Below are positions 24,566 through 60,790 of a DNA stretch of 64,000 nt, one piece after another. Each line of letters starts with the position of its first letter. Position 1 is the stretch's first letter. Below the pieces are notes generated by a model that was given only the letters and a program-made list of their open reading frames with translations, was not told where the DNA came from and ran no database searches. This DNA comes from Phorcus lineatus (Eukaryota > Mollusca > Gastropoda > Trochida > Trochidae), in the NCBI GenBank assembly GCA_921293015.1, contig OV121094.1:4516764-4580763 (forward strand), written 5' to 3'. The position numbers were made by a program, and so were the translations under genes.

Positions 24566-26301
24566 GCTGTTTTGCATTTTCATGATGACTTAATATTGTT
24601 TAAATATTATCAAAAATTTCTGTCTCATTGAGAAGATTTTCTTTTGCTTATTCTAAAATTTTAAATATGACATGCATTCAAAATTCTTATTTGCAATTTT
24701 TTAAAAGAGGGAGAAGCAAGATTTTTTTACTTTTTTATTGCAATTGTCTAGACACGAGACAAACAAAAATGCTGAATGTTAATTGACCATGCCGAGAGCT
24801 CCGTTTGACTTTCACAGTATTTCAACTACAAATACCCACACCGATGCACAACAAGTGTTTCTTTCAAGTGTTTAGCTTCAAGAAACCTCAAAGGGACATT
24901 TGTCCCTGGGAGATGGTATTTCCTGGTGTGAGTTCAAGCTGAGTGAGTGGTCAGAGTTTCTTGACCTGCTGGGGTCATCTCCAGGGGTGGACATGTCCCA
25001 TGATGCACCAGCAGGTGCCCTTCGCTATAACACGTATCAGAGTTGACCGCATACTAGAACATAATTGAGTTTATGAAATATTTTCAAAAATAATGAAACA
25101 AGTTTTTTGTTTTAAAATTTTTGTTTAGTTGATTCATTTGTTGACGTGGCTGTGTATTAGTGAAGTGTAGACTCGCTGAATAAGGACGTACTTTACTTTA
25201 CCTTACCTTACTTTACTTTAAGTTTTGGAAAATGGATTAGAATTTGAAAGAGTTTTGGAGTTCTGGTTAGTTATGTAAAAATAAGCCAGATTTAAAAAGA
25301 AAGAGAGAGGATTGAAGTAAAACTTTCAAACAAATTTAGTCATGTAATTATTCAAAGGCATTTTGAAGTTGGCGTGATAATACAAGAAAGATCTTCAGTT
25401 ATGTCAAAAAATATTTCAAATAATACTCCAGTGTTTCCACTTGCATTTTTTAACAACTATTCATCATGTCAATGGCCTTATTAAATTCCGGACATTTACA
25501 TTTTTTTCAGTACATTTAATCAAATTAATAAATAAAACTATAGTTTTCTACCATCACTTAGGCCTTAGGGTACTATTTTTCCTGCCTGTATAGATTGAAA
25601 GTTTCCCTGCTTCTTCATTTCTTTGAAAGCTGACAAATATTTCAAATCAGAATTGATCGGAAAATAGCGTGAATTTCTGTGACTGTTAACGTTACTATTA
25701 TCACCAAGAACAGTAAATTCAGCTTAAGTTATACAAATAAGTATGTGTTTGATTATCCCCGTATTGTTTCATTTTAGATCACACATTGTAAGATTGATTT
25801 GGTTAAATTATTTAAGTCGTAATGTTGTTTTTTTTTATCAGACACCATGACAGACAGTCTTTTCAAAAACCGAACAGTCATATTTTTTACTGGACTATCA
25901 CTGGAATTTATCGGAAAACTGAAACTCATTGGACTCTTCATCAATATTGATAATCATTGTTGACCATTTCAGATGCCCTTTGCCCGCTGACCAGGTCTCA
26001 CTGTGTCTCAGGTTTCCCCTCAATTTGTCCCTTATATCCATAATCCTATCATCTTTACATTCTGGACTTAGTCAGGGTTGGCTGTTTGGTCCCTTTCCTT
26101 TTATAAAGGATGTTGGATTGTTGATCAGAGTTATTGGTTCTGATACTAAATAAGATTTTATTTGCATTAATTTCATGTACAGCCACTATAAAATTCTTAA
26201 CAAGGAAATTATCAATTATCATTTATTGCTGTACCATGATTTACAAAAAATGTAGAAATTTCATCCAGCCAGTCATGTTAAACCTCTAGATGTTCTCCAG
26301 G

Positions 26302-26589
26302 TTAAAGGGGCATTAGCACATCATTTTCAGGTAAATAAAATGATCTGAATAAAATGAAAATATATGTTACAAATTCAAAGTCACTCTTTGAAATCGATAG
26401 AAGCAGTTCTTAATTGAATGTTACACGTGAGTCAATTACTTGAATTTCTTGTATGACTAAAAGGTTTCGCACTAAAGTGTCAGGTTGAGCTATGAGGTGC
26501 TTGACCCTCTGAAAAATTGGTATAAACATATATTTATTGGAGAAAATTTTGATAAATATTTTTTTTAAAATGGGTTACTGTCCCTTTAA
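26302..26589. mobile_element. Possible 288-bp TTAA-bounded MITE
   Basis: Left end TTAAAGGGGCATTAG; right end reverse-complemented TTAAAGGGACAGTAA. The match covers only about 11 bases, so this is weaker than the elements at 3875 and 56175. No coding capacity. Confidence 0.5.
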
Positions 26590-27230
26590 ATTTTCAGTGA
26601 GAATACCATCCATGTTTATGTTGTATCTTAAATGACTTCAAGGGTTATTTTACCACCAAGGGTCAAAGGCACCAAGATGCTTCTACTCCTCCATATATAG
26701 TACTGTCACAAAACAATGGTCTATGACATGAACAGCAATAGTGAAATGACTCCAGGAGTGATGGCCTGGTCAAGGATGTTAGATTAACGCAAGACGTGAA
26801 ATTTATGTGGAATTTGAATAAAGTGGTTTAAAACTAGTCACTCTAAAAGAAAAACCAAAACTCAGGGAAATAGTACTTAGAGGTACCCCACCCCTATTTT
26901 TTTAACCTGTCTAAAACGGTTTTGAGTTGATATGCAGAACTATTTTTTATTGTGGCTCACTCTGTTTCTCAGTTACATGATTGTTAACACGTACGTCTAT
27001 GTATCATGTATCATCAATAACGTTTGAATTTGTCTCCACAACCATATTAACTTGTTGAGAAGAGTTATAATGGGTAGAACAAATATCATCATTCAGTGTT
27101 AGTCCATCAGATAATACAAATGTATGAAAATTAAAGTCACTGTACTCCTTGTTCACTTGGTGTTCATGTTCTTAAGAAGTCTGTGAAAAATTCAAATATA
27201 TTGAAAGTTACATATATACTCACCAGTCCT

Positions 27231-27525
27231 GTTGTTGTTGTTGTTGTTGACAATGTTATAATGAGGTGTGTTGGTATACATCTTCTTATTGCTAAATCCT
27301 AGTATTGTTTTTTGTTGTTGACAATGATGTAAGGAGGTTTAATGGTAACAGTAAAGATACAATTTCACTGATGGTCAGTCATATCATTGTTGACAGTGTT
27401 ATAATGAGATGTGATGGTATACATGTTATCATTATTCATTCTATCAAGTATTTACAGTAAAGATGCACTTCCACTCGCTTTCCTGTTACTGTTGACAGTG
27501 TTATAATGAGGTTTCAAGGCAATCA
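27231..27525. repeat. Degenerate tandem repeat with GTTGACAATGTTATAATGAG core
   Basis: Four imperfect copies of the core (about 27246, 27316, 27389, 27491), spaced roughly 70-100 bp and preceded by a GTT microsatellite. TGGTATACAT follows the core in copies 1 and 3. Confidence 0.75.
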
Positions 27526-28065
27526 TCATTCGATATGTAGCTGTGAAGTTTCAAGTTTTAAAGCAGATGCAATTTCCTTGTGCAGTATTCACTGCTTTAA
27601 TGTGAAATTAGATCTACTGTGACCTCCGGACAATGTCTTGATTGACGACAACATTCATACACCATGGATGTTCAGGATTTTTGCAATCTTACGTGAGATC
27701 TTTTTATTCGTTCTTTTGTCTTTTATTGTTGGCAATATCATTAAGTTATTTTTCAGGCGATTAAAAGATTACTTTTGTTACAGTGAACTTTTATCATGCA
27801 ATGAGTTCATGTTTTGGTAGAATTATGAAATTTTTTTAAAGGCTGTATTATCAAATTATTCATGAAAAGTAATTATAAATGTTATCTTGCACCCCTGATT
27901 CAAGCTCTCAGATATAGTCTACCATGACAAACATTGTTCGGACTCCACAATGGTGTTTTATATAACAAGTTCTATTGATCTACAACTTCTTTGATTATTG
28001 CAATAGATGAAACTCTTCAGTGTTGATGTATACACTGACATGATATTTGCCAAATGATACTTGGG

Positions 28066-28366
28066 GATGGGATAGCGCAGTGGTTAGCACAGCTCAGATC
28101 ATGATTTCATTGGTTCAAATCATGTTCCGGCTCTGAAACTTTGTCTGCAGTAGAGAACTGTTCAACACGCAGTAAGGTTTCGGTGCAATGCTACACTTAA
28201 TTTCAGTTCAGTACCACCCATGGTTTGCTAGCTGCAGTCGATGGTCGCAGGTTTCACTGCAATGCAATGCATAGCCACATTGGTGTTGCGGGTTTTCTCT
28301 CTGCAATAATACTAATATATAATATAAGTGAAATATTCCTGAAACCCTAAATCACCTCACTTCAAG
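28066..28366 (+). mobile_element. tRNA-derived SINE (copy 4, diverged)
   Basis: Intact A box TAGCGCAGTGG (28073-28083), decayed B box GGTTCAAATCA, the shared body (GTCTGCAGTAGAGAACTGTT, GGTGTTGCGGG) and a CACCTCACTT tail. More diverged than the copies at 23676 and 40115, so older. Confidence 0.88.
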
Positions 28367-31300
28367 ATCCACAAAAAAAGTGAAATTCTCCAATCAACTT
28401 CCTTGTCATGGCATGACTTATGCCACCAAATGATGGCTAATTTAAGCTTTTCAGTATTTCACAATATGTTTGTGCTTGCTGGCTCCTTTAAAACATCTTG
28501 ATAATCAAAACTTTTTGCATGAGAGCATGCACATATTTTGGCAGTACCCATGCAATGTTCAAATTAGCTGTTGACAACTTTTGGGGAAAGTTGTCCTCCA
28601 GTGGGTTCAAACAGCCAAATTATGTCTAGTTTCTCTAAACCGCTATCAGCTGTGCGATCGTGTACAGGTGTGGGTGTTTCTGATCAGATAACATCACACA
28701 CATACCACAATTAGCTTATCAGATTTAGAATAACAGTAATGATATGCTGAAATATAGGTCCTTTTTAAGCCTATGTACCTTAGGCTTAATGGTTCAATTA
28801 TTGCAAGATGTTCAACTCTTGTTAATCTGCAGTAAGGGACTCTTAATTTAAACTTATAAACAATTATGAGATGGAAGATCAAACATTCATCAATGTTATC
28901 CTTAAAAATCCTTTAACATAATTCACAAATGATGCCTTGTGAAAACAGACAGAAATGTGGTATTTTCATTGCGGGCACATGATCACTCAGCATGCCTCTC
29001 AGAGTGGGATTTTGAATCATGCAATAGTGTCATCCTGAAAAAGATCAAGAATTTCAATTTTTACATTAGTGCATCCTGAATATAGCAATGTAAAATCTTT
29101 GGAGGTAACTGAATATTCTGAGATTGTTGTGTCTTTCGGCATAATAAGGGTTAAACTTCCTGTGCTAAGTGGCCAGTAGACTAACAATAGCCTATTGTGT
29201 TGTAGAAAGCATACCCTGATACACTCTTGGTATGGTGTTATAACTGTTATCAACACCTGATATCGTCACACAGGTGTTATCACGTTAACCTAGTTTGTTT
29301 TGGGTCAAACTGCTGGAGTATTAATTGATTATTTGTTTATTTTTAGTAGGTTTTGCCAATTGTCTTTCATAAAAGTTTGATCAGAAATTTCCTTTTAGAA
29401 AGACAGGTATGGTAACGACTTTCTACAAATAAGATATTTTTCATAATATTAAGTGCACAAAAAAGATAAGCGCATAGAAAGCACTTAGCACTTGACTGCC
29501 AGGAAAGTATAATTCCTTCGTGTTACGATGTAGGTATCACTTTATGCAGGTACCTTGAAACAGTGCCATGTAGATATACACGGTATTATTATCAAATAAA
29601 CAGGTATATAATATCACTGAATTATTCCTCAAGTGTTGCTCAAATTCTTTGTCATCTAGTTGCATCATCGCATGAAGTAACATGAGAACATATATAAGTA
29701 TCTGGCAGTCTAAGGGTTAATTGTTTATGGCTGTGTTTATTCCATCTTTAGATCTGTTCTGGTCACAGTGGTCAGTGGTATTGATTAATGTGAAGCATGA
29801 TGTAAAATCTTGACCTTGGGGTATGGTAAACACCGAATCTAATCTATAATTCCCATTTCTTCAGTGGCACAGTTCCAGTATTGGCTGGTCTGCCAATGAA
29901 AAAGGAATTCCCTGAAGAATAAAATTGCTGATTGTGAAGCCCAAAGGAATGCTTTAGCTTATGGTGTAGACTCTATTTACTCTGGAATAGTTGGAGGTGT
30001 CATGTTTGCTCTGATGAAATTCTCTGTAATGAAAAATTCCAGAAGAAATGAATGATCTCATTCCAGTACTTCATGATGATCGTTTCAATGACATCGTTTC
30101 ATTCCTGTCAAGAGTGACTGTTACAGCATAAGCTGTTTACTCTCTAGAATGGTTTGTGAATTGATAGAAAACATACTGTATTCAGTTTTGATGACAGCAG
30201 GGTGTTTTAATTCATGAAAAAGTATCATGTCTTCAATACAATAGACTGACCATTTCAGTATCATCTCTCCTGACAAAGAGAGAAATGTGAAATATGACTC
30301 TATATATGGTCATTCAACGTAAAAGATTAGTCGTAGGGTCAGGTTTATTGAAATTCATATAAGGATTATTTTTTGTTTGCTTATATATATATTCTGTCAA
30401 AATGGACTTTCTTTGTTATGTCGTAAATTTAGTAAAAGTTAAGTGGCGTTGTTTTTTGAAAATGAAAAAACAAACCAAGATGGCAGACCCAAAGACAAAA
30501 ACCCTCTCTTTAACAAGTCAGTTTATTGAATATGAGAGATATTTCTAGCATCTAATTTTGACATGGACTTACAGCCCAAAAAAAGAAGTCCATGATGATG
30601 ATGAGCATAAATATCATTATTTTTTATCACAGAGGGAGTCCTGATGTAAGTTGTCTTTTGGATTTATATCTTAGGCGTTTCAAGAAAGGGCAACTGTTAA
30701 GTTAACACTCAAGGCCTAGGTGATTACGCAGAAAAAGACGCTGGTACATGTAAGTTTGCACATGAAAAAAAGCGAAACATATAATTTTTTGACCTGACTA
30801 TAATTTCAAGTGATGCAAATAACCAATAAAAATGATGTTAATAAATAATTAGTTTTTAATCTTAGAAGACCTGCCTGGCTATAAACAGAAAGTTCCTATA
30901 TTGCTCTTTGACCCTTGCTGTAAGAATACTTCCAATAATACCTTTCACCATTTCTCCAAGGTTACGATATTGGTGGTGTTGAAGTGACACTTCCTGTTAA
31001 GAGAGGCGATGTTGTTGACATAGTGTAATTGTGTACAGAGTTGTAACTGTGGTTATCTTGTGAGTCCCAGGGATCAAAATTATCGTGTCAAGACCGTGCC
31101 TGGGCTATAATTGGCCATCCGGTGCTAATTTAAGTGACTTATTCAGCAATTTTTAATTTTTTGACAGTTTATGAGATGTCATTAGACTCTCTGGTTTATC
31201 TTTTCAAAAGCAGTATTACTTTTGACTTTTGATATTTGGCATGTGATTTTAGCCAGTATTTTGTATTTATACAGTTTTTCCACCATTGAAAGAAGAAGGA

Positions 31301-32014
31301 AAAATTTCGGACATCAACTGAATTGTGTTACAAGTTTTTCCTTTGATTTAGCATTAATTTGTCCTAACTCTGGCAGTAGGTTTCTCATACAAACGGTAAT
31401 TGAGACATATTTTAGGTCAAGTGTGTTGATTAACTATTTTAGCTTTACAGAGTAGTGGATTTTAATTTATGGACACAGCAACCATTAACTATTAGCAATA
31501 TTTATATGAATTGTTAGTAGCAAACATTAGTATGTATTAAGGAACTCATTAAGGAACTCATCAATTGTAATGACAACATTGGCTGATATTTGTTACGTTG
31601 AATAAAATAATGCATTTTATCCATTTAAGTATTTCATTGATGAAATATGAGTCTAACTATTAAGTAAATGCCTCTTAGCTTTTGAAGAGTGTGAATCTTA
31701 TCAGATCAATATACATGGGAATCATTTCGTAGATTTGTTAAATTGACCTCATTGTTACTTATTCCAATTATTAAAGTTACAAGCTGATATTTACTTGGTA
31801 AAATGAGGTGTTTCTCAGATGAAATACAAATCCGATAGCTGTTAAGTAAATACTTGAGTCAAAAAGTACTTGACCTTTGTAAAGTGTTTGCAAGTGCTAG
31901 GAGAAGGACACAGTTAGAGAGAAACTGAAGCAAGGATTTATATCAAGGGTTCATTTTTAAGTTACCTAATTCATATATACCTAAATAGAGGCAAAAGATA
32001 TTTAATCCTCAAAC

Positions 32015-33150
32015 TCAAGTCAATCAATCAATCAATCTTTATTTCTTATGCATTAAGGCCACAGGCCCATATTCGTAGACATGAAACATGTAAAATATAT
32101 ACAAAGGACATATATTGGACACATCATGAAGAGTTAAGCAAACTCTGTCTCTTTTTGTAAGCAGAATATATATATTTACTAAGATTCGATAAAGTTTCAT
32201 TTACAGGGGAAGTTTATAATTTTATGAATGTACATATACAAACTCAAGTCATTATTATAGCTGAAACTAAATTGAAGGTAATATTTCCAGTAATTTAAAT
32301 TCTAATGTAACGAAATACAAGGAAATAATGTCCATAATTTTCAATTTTTTTTCAAGGAAATGACTTGAAATAGGAGTTATCGAGAGGATATTCTATGAAA
32401 ACCTGCACTACTAGGAAATGATTATAGGACTTTTTATCTTTGTACAAAAATCAAGCTAATTGTTGCTAACTTTCACAAGATGCTTATCTATATTCATCAG
32501 TCATGCATAATAAGATAAAATGGCATGAGATTCTTAGTTGGAAAATAAGGGATGATGTTAAAATAGTAGAAGATGGCCAAACAGGAAATAATTGTATGTT
32601 TGTTTCATTGCTTATTATGAGAAAATATTTTGTCCTCGCAAATTCCCTAATACATCTATTATCCATTAGTTCTTTAAAAAAATAAAGTTTAGAGTGGTAA
32701 GCAGTTACAAGACAATTCCAAGTCATTTCATTGGCCAGATGTACTCGAGAAATGGCTCGATTATCAGGGAGAACATCAAATGTGAGATTAATTGGCACAC
32801 GTGAGCCAAACAGAAAAAATGCCTTCTCATAAGTTTTTTCAAAATAATGTTTGAAATTTTATTATTTAAAAAAATTTAATATGATGAAAGTAATAGAAAC
32901 GAGATCCACACAGAAAAATTATTTTTTCATATTTTTTTTTAAACTTTGATGTTTTACGGTTTAAAAAAAATCCAAGGCAAATCTGTGACACTCGTTCCTT
33001 GTGGGAAATGTTACTGAAAAGATGGCTTGAGCAGGCCATGTGGTTATTGATTTGATAAAGCTGGTTCTTTCCAGCTAAGGCATCCCCAAGTGGGAGAAGC
33101 ACTCTAGGAGACTCTTGCTTAGTCTCTGGCAGAAAATAAAAACTTTGTAA
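32015..33150 (-). mobile_element. Possible decayed non-LTR retrotransposon 3' end
   Basis: The reverse complement of 32020-32070 reads ATGGGCCTGTGGCCTTAATG then AATAAAGATTGATTGATTGA, a tail style seen on invertebrate LINEs. Upstream on the same strand are short open frames (32484-32798, 32866-33102) that I could not match to reverse transcriptase. The tail is suggestive; the body is unproven. Confidence 0.35.
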
Positions 33151-34296
33151 CCAATTGTGGGGTTGAGATTTTCTTGAAGTTTTTGTTATGAATGAGAAAA
33201 TTAGATCTTAAGTCTTCACCTTCTGTGCAGTTTTTACTGCCGCCAGCTAAAAATACATCTGTTCTAATAAGAATGATGTATGCTAGATCTGACTATCGAT
33301 ATCTGACCAAATGAAGTGCCTTTGAACATATACTATTATTGCTAGTCAAACTCCTCAATTGAAAACTCTAAGATGAGCCTTTGATTAGAATGATTTGACC
33401 TATATTGATTGAATGGCTGCAATAAATATTTTGAACAGGAAGGATGAAAGGGGTTTGTGTTGAGATGAGGAATAGTCAAGGATGTGCTTGGGGGTAGAAC
33501 TTGGAGCGTTCGCAATTTCTTGAGTTAGCTGTCAATGTCCTTTGAAAGAAAGAGGAAAATGGTTATTTCAGAGAGAAAATTGTCAATATTGAAGAGATTA
33601 TGTTCAACATCATATTAAATTTTGAGCAAATATTTATCAACAATGACCCAGTCAGTGGGTGATGTAATAAAAACTTTCCACTAATTGCCTATGCAAAATT
33701 GTTAGCAAGAAGTAAACAGGCAGACTTTGTAAGAAATCGTCATGGGATTACATAACAGTAAACAATATGAATCCTTGCTGTGTTTATTGATTAGCCTATA
33801 TTTGCCAGTGCCAGAGCTCCCAGTAATTGACTGCCCGAACCTGTCCGCTGTATGCTGGCTGTAAGACGAAAGACGAGCAATTTGTGAACACTTTCCTAAT
33901 GGAATTGCATAATACAAAACAGTGTTGATGAACTCTATCAGCTACACTCTCACATAACTGGCTCCTTGTTGTGATGGAATGACAGTTAATCATTGGGTGA
34001 GAAGTAGAAAGAGAGACAAATATATGGAAAAATTAAGAAATATTCAGAATGTAACAGAGGTTTTTTTGTATGGACTGGCTTAATGTTGAAAGCTATTTTA
34101 ATGGGTAAGATCAAGTCACACAGGAGTCAGTATTACATTTGGATGAAAAACAAAAATCTTAATGAAAATTAACAAAAAAGTAAATTAGATTCTAAATGAC
34201 ATGTTGATTAAATTTTTCAAACATTGTAAATGAACTAATTTACAGAAAATGATAAATGTAAAGTTTCAATTTAGAGTGAAAGAAAAAAATTGATGA

Positions 34297-36371
34297 AGAG
34301 AGAGATATACAAAAGACACAGATGGATAGACAGAGAGCAAGAGAGAGTAACAGAGAATGGGCAAGAGATTTAAAACATAGAGTAAGAAGGAGAGAGAATC
34401 GTGAGATTTCTGTGCTGATGACCTAATAGAGGTCACTGACTCAACCGAACGACTCCCAAACTGACGGACGGCCGCCTCTGTTTGAGGAAGTGGCTCTCCA
34501 CACAGTCAGTGTTTGGTAGCTGGTCAGTGAGTGAGAGATGCAGGCGCGAGGATCTGATCAGTTGAGGGATTGGTTATGTGCAGCAAAATCAAGAAATATC
34601 TGGTCTCCTTGATGCAGCGGGAGGAATATTGGCTTTGTATTGTGGGATAAGATATCTTCTTTTGTGGCTGTCATTTTGTTGGAGCAGTGACAGTGACAGT
34701 GACAAGATCCTCTTAATTTAAATATCCTCCTCATCTTCAATCTAATCGTGAAGTGACATCAAGCAATTCTTTCTGGAATATTGGCTGTACAGTGAGAGTG
34801 TGGCTTTAGTTTGAACAGTGTTAGGTCAAGTTTTTTAAATGGTGTCAGTTGAATGAAAAGGATAATCTTCAACTGAGTGTTTTAACATCATTGATATTTC
34901 TATGCACTGACAGGAAGGAGTCAGAAGATTAGATCTGTGGACTGTAATCAAGATTGGAGGTTGGATCATCTGAAGAGGAAATACAAGAGGTTTCACTAAA
35001 ATGTAATGATTTGCTAGGTAAATCAATCGAACACAGAAACTTCAAAGGACATTGACTCTATAATATCTCAAATTGATTTTCTGGTGTGTTTACACTCTGT
35101 TTAGTCGATCTGGGTTGCTTATTTTGTGGAGAAAAAGAAAATTGCTGAATCCATGTGATCACAGTTGCTGGTAACCACTTGCTACAAACGAGCTCAGATA
35201 TATACAATGAGATATGTTTTGTGTTTATAACTTTGACTGGCATAACAAGAACTAGGATTATTTATCACTTGTCAACAGTTATAACTTGTGTCAGTGTATC
35301 AGATTTTTTCGAATTTGGTCGGATAGTTATAAGCGGTGAAATAGCTGTTGTGTTTGAAGCTTCCAAAGCAAAGTGTGAATCATTTATTACTTGTGACCAA
35401 TTATAACTGTTTAGTCCGATTATGAGACTTAGTCAGCTTTGTAGGCAGGAAGGAAATGGTGTGAAAGCTCCGTGATCTTGAGGATCAAATGTCATGTGAT
35501 GTCGCTGTTGCCGCTGTTGTCTGATCACGCCAGCTACGAGGGGAGACACCAGGGGTTGCCAAGTGGTCGGGAGTATCTCATGTAAACAAATCCAGAAGAG
35601 CTGTTGAACTTTAAGTCATCTCTGCCAGTTAACCTGTGGTTACCTTACCGATGTACTTGTTTTATGACAGCTGAATATCAAATTAAATCTGTGGATTTAA
35701 TAATAGCTTATGGTTACAACTTCTACATCATGTCTTTGTGCTGAAAATCTAAGTGAATTTATCTTATTCTGATTTCTAACTTCTGAACATTTTAAATTTA
35801 CTGTTGGTAACAAATCAAGAACAGCTTTTTGTAAAGATTCTATAATGACTTGGTAATTTCTGAATGTAAAATACTGAATATTCAATGATTTAAGAATGTG
35901 AGGATTGCAATATTGATCACATTCAGACATTGAAACCCAACACTGAGGAGGAATTTGAAGATATTGTGGATATTCTAGCTATTAATAATAGACCAACTGA
36001 AAGTTTTGGAAAGGCTGATAAATAAAGGATTCTAACCAAGGAAGGAAGACAAGTCTCTATATAAGGACACTGAAACTAAACATTTTCCTGCCGGATAATG
36101 ATTAATGTCTTTGTGTGACTATCAAATCCTGGCTTCTAGGAAAGAGCAGTTGCAAGTCGATGTTAGGAGGGAGAAAGTTATCGAACCATTGTTGCCTTTG
36201 ATACTGTTTTCATCAACATTTAGTAACACCACAAGTAACACCACAGTGAAAGATGAAGACTCAACCAATATCTGTCGCTCATCTGTGAAACTTCTGTGCA
36301 TTTAAAATGTTCTTAAAATTGTAATGACTTTTGATTAGGAAAGTCTGTTATTCAATATCAAACACTTTAAA
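34297..36371 (+). promoter_or_regulatory. Probable promoter / 5' UTR region of the ACK-type kinase gene
   Basis: GA-rich low-complexity DNA (34297-34400) is followed by a locally GC-richer stretch (34440-34560) and then sequence without long frames up to the first coding exon. Possible non-coding splice sites: donor GCTAG|GTAAAT (35018/35019), acceptors GGCTTCTAG (to 36140) and TTTTGATTAG (to 36339). Several upstream ATGs precede the coding start. RNA data would be needed to place the transcription start. Confidence 0.35.
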
Positions 36372-57976
<21,605 letters not shown>

Positions 57977-58208
57977 GTGAGTATTAACAATAACATTGAG
58001 TCAGTACAACATTATCTGCTCAATCAAAAACATCACAAAAAGTAATGGTAAAATTTATCTTGTGCCAACCCCATTGGTTTTTAGCTTATCAGGCCTTAGA
58101 GCACTTATATGCTGAAATTTTATTCAGACATACCTTGAGCAATAGATACAAGTTGCCTGTTTATTACAGTTCCTTGCATATCACTTGATATTGATATCTG
58201 TTATTAAG

Positions 58209-58446
58209 AGGTGAGACGACGCCATTTGGGCTTTAATGTCGCTTTCAAGAGTATTTCACCTTTATTGTGGATGCAAGTAGTATTGCAGGGAGAAAGCCTG
58301 CAACACTATTGTGGCTATGCATGGCGATTAAACCTGCAAGCATCGGCTGGAACTAGCGAACCATGGATGGTACTGCGCTCAGATTCAGTGTAGCATTGCA
58401 CCCAAACCTTCTTGCATATAGGACTGTTCTCTACTGCAGACAAACT
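58209..58446 (-). mobile_element. 5'-truncated SINE, first family (diverged)
   Basis: Reverse-strand body from GAGGTGAGACGACGCC through GGCTATGCATGGCGATTAAA to CTCTACTGCAGACAAACTT; the tRNA head is missing. The 60-codon plus-strand frame here is a by-product. Confidence 0.88.
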
Positions 58447-58822
58447 TCAAATGATGATACCCCTGCTTAAATTTCAGACCCGACCTATATTTGAGAAAAG
58501 GTCACTTTCAATAAATGTACACTTTAGAAGTTCTTCCAAGTTCTATTTCAGGAATGTTCTCCGGGTTATATGACACTCAACTCAGGAGATACAGTAGCTA
58601 CAATATTTGTGTAATTCAACTTATCCCATAAAAGTGGACACTTAATCATTTGCCCACGCTGGAAGAAATCACTCCACATCTCGACCTTAGGTTAAATATC
58701 AAGGTTGTCACACGATACATGCTTCGGCTGTAGAAAAAAAAGTTCAATTCATATCTTTTGTTCGACATTTTAGAGTTGGCGACACTTCAAATGACTCACG
58801 AAGAAAACTGTTCTATTTTCTG

Positions 58823-59215
58823 GATAAGTTTTTATGAATGTTTAGTCATGCAAAATCAATGTTTTATTAGTTTTTTATCCTTGAAAGTTTGTCAGGTGTT
58901 CATTGTAAAATTTTACGTTTCCATATAAGGAATTTTGTGAATAAAAAATGATCATGAGATTTTTTGAAGATGAAATTGAAAACTTTCATTTTTTGAAAAA
59001 ATTATACATTTTTTTTGGCCATAAGATCCAATATTATCGTAATATGATGCTTTATAGAAACATTTTTATGAATGATTAGTCATGTAACAATTTATTTTTT
59101 TTATCCTGGACTATTTGTCAGAGTTTAATGGGAAGAATAAAAGGAATTTTGTGAATCGCAAACTCTCATATCATTTGTTTTCTTAGCCATTAAATCCAAA
59201 ATCATCAAAATATCA
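58823..59215. repeat. Diverged tandem duplication, about 230 bp
   Basis: TTTTTATGAATGTTTAGTCATG (58829) and TTTTTATGAATGATTAGTCATG (about 59063) begin two copies that share TTTTTTATCCT, TTGTCAG and GGAATTTTGTGAAT in order. Confidence 0.7.
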
Positions 59216-60479
59216 TGAAAATAAGTTGTATTGGACTGACTTTGAGGTAATTTACATTTTACAAAATATACTTCTCCGTTCACATTGGAAATATGAAACA
59301 AGTGTGACATCAGCACATTCATCATTACCGCTCTGCTCTGATCAATGACAAAGGTGTATCATATTTCACTTAATCTTTGGAAGAGAAATCAGGCAGGAAA
59401 GATTAAGCCCCTAGATATGCATTTCAAGTTGTTAATCGATATTGATACTTACATAAACATGCAGTATGTCATTACAGATATTTGTAAATTTTGAAATTCT
59501 GCATTATGTGTTTTTTTAGTCACCTCCAGATAATATATATCTATCATTGCAATAACAATACCCCTATCTTTTTTCCCCCCAGTATACATAAGCATGCAAT
59601 TTATGATGTTTGATATCAGTAACTTATTCATTCGATGTTCATTCTACTAGGACATATTTTTCTCTCCTTATTGTTGAATTTAGTACCTTCTACGCTTGTG
59701 TTGTAATTACTCAAGCATGAAGTTACAATGAACAGGAGATATTGGACTTCAATTGTCATGATAAACTGTCTCAAGACCCCACCCGAAAAAATCCAAGAAT
59801 TTGTACTATTGCAGATCCTGTGATCCCAATTATAACAATGTTGCATTTGCTCACTAACTAAATTACATGTAATTTATGGAACAATCTCAAATAACAGCTC
59901 ATTTGAAGACAGCTCATTTCTAAATAGTATACTTCGATCATAGTACTGTTGATGCATAGGTTTGAAAAATTCAAATTGCTCTTAATTTGAATTAGTATAA
60001 ACAGTTTATAGTAATAAGGGGCTTCTGTTTAGATACAATCAAATCATATGGTACTTTACATACATATGGATATAGATAGATAAGGTATTGATTGCAGACT
60101 TTTCATCAATCTCTTTGATTCCATTAAGACATCAAGAGTTAGGGGACGAAGCAAGTCTACCTCCCACACAGGTGCTTTGATCAGTCAGGGCTGATTGCAT
60201 TATGTGCAATCCTTGGTTCACTATGTCAGGTTTACTTACACAGTCACAATGTCAATATCTCAAGTGCATGAACTCAAGTTCATGGGATAGCGTCAACAGT
60301 TTTGAAAGAACAACCAACATAATCACTCACCATTCACACAAATACAAAAGTTAAAGTTAAGATAAGCAAAAAGGACTTCAAAATACTGTTATGTTTATTT
60401 CTTGTCTCCTTCATTGAGAAACTACGGCTATTACTATGTAATTTCTTGTCACTTTCCCTGTATAAAACACAACTAGGGA

Positions 60480-60790
60480 AAACTTCAATAAGTCTACAAT
60501 TCAGATCAGATGTGATTTATACATCTGAGGATAAAAGGTGTATTAAGTAGAGTCTATACCGTTCACTTTCACTTCACTTCTCTGAGGAAACTGTAGTAAG
60601 TCTACATAAGATTAAATCCGATTTAGCTGAGGGAACAGGGTGTTGACAACATTGGATTGCTGTCAGGATATATCTTTTCTTGTCACTTATACTCTGTCAA
60701 ACACTAGTAAAGACTAAAGCAAGTCTACGTGAGATAAATACTGATTTGGTTGAGGTCACAGGGTGCAGTAAACATTGGCTCAATATCAAG
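60480..60790. repeat. Diverged direct repeats with AAGTCTAC...AGGGTG
   Basis: AAGTCTACATAAGATTAAAT (60598) and AAGTCTACGTGAGATAAATA (60721) each lead into GATTT.G.TGAGG.ACAGGGTG and an ACATTGG motif; a weaker copy starts near 60491. Period about 115-123 bp. Confidence 0.65.

Larger units (their letters stand above)
15621..34400. other. Non-coding stretch between EMC1 and the kinase gene
   Basis: About 18.8 kb without a recognisable protein gene: the longest open frames are under 105 codons, AT-rich and unlike known families. It contains SINEs, small inverted-repeat elements and minisatellites listed separately. Outside those I see AT-rich sequence and short homopolymers. If the donor at 15620/15621 belongs to the kinase gene, this would be its first intron rather than intergenic DNA. 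Confidence 0.7.

Noticed and set aside
32484..33102. Minus-strand frames as a reverse transcriptase fragment
   Set aside because: A LINE-like tail lies next to them, but none of the RT core motifs (such as the YxDD box) is visible.
35155..35406. 83-codon frame upstream of the kinase
   Set aside because: Hydrophobic AT-rich frame without family likeness or splice sites, in the probable 5' UTR.
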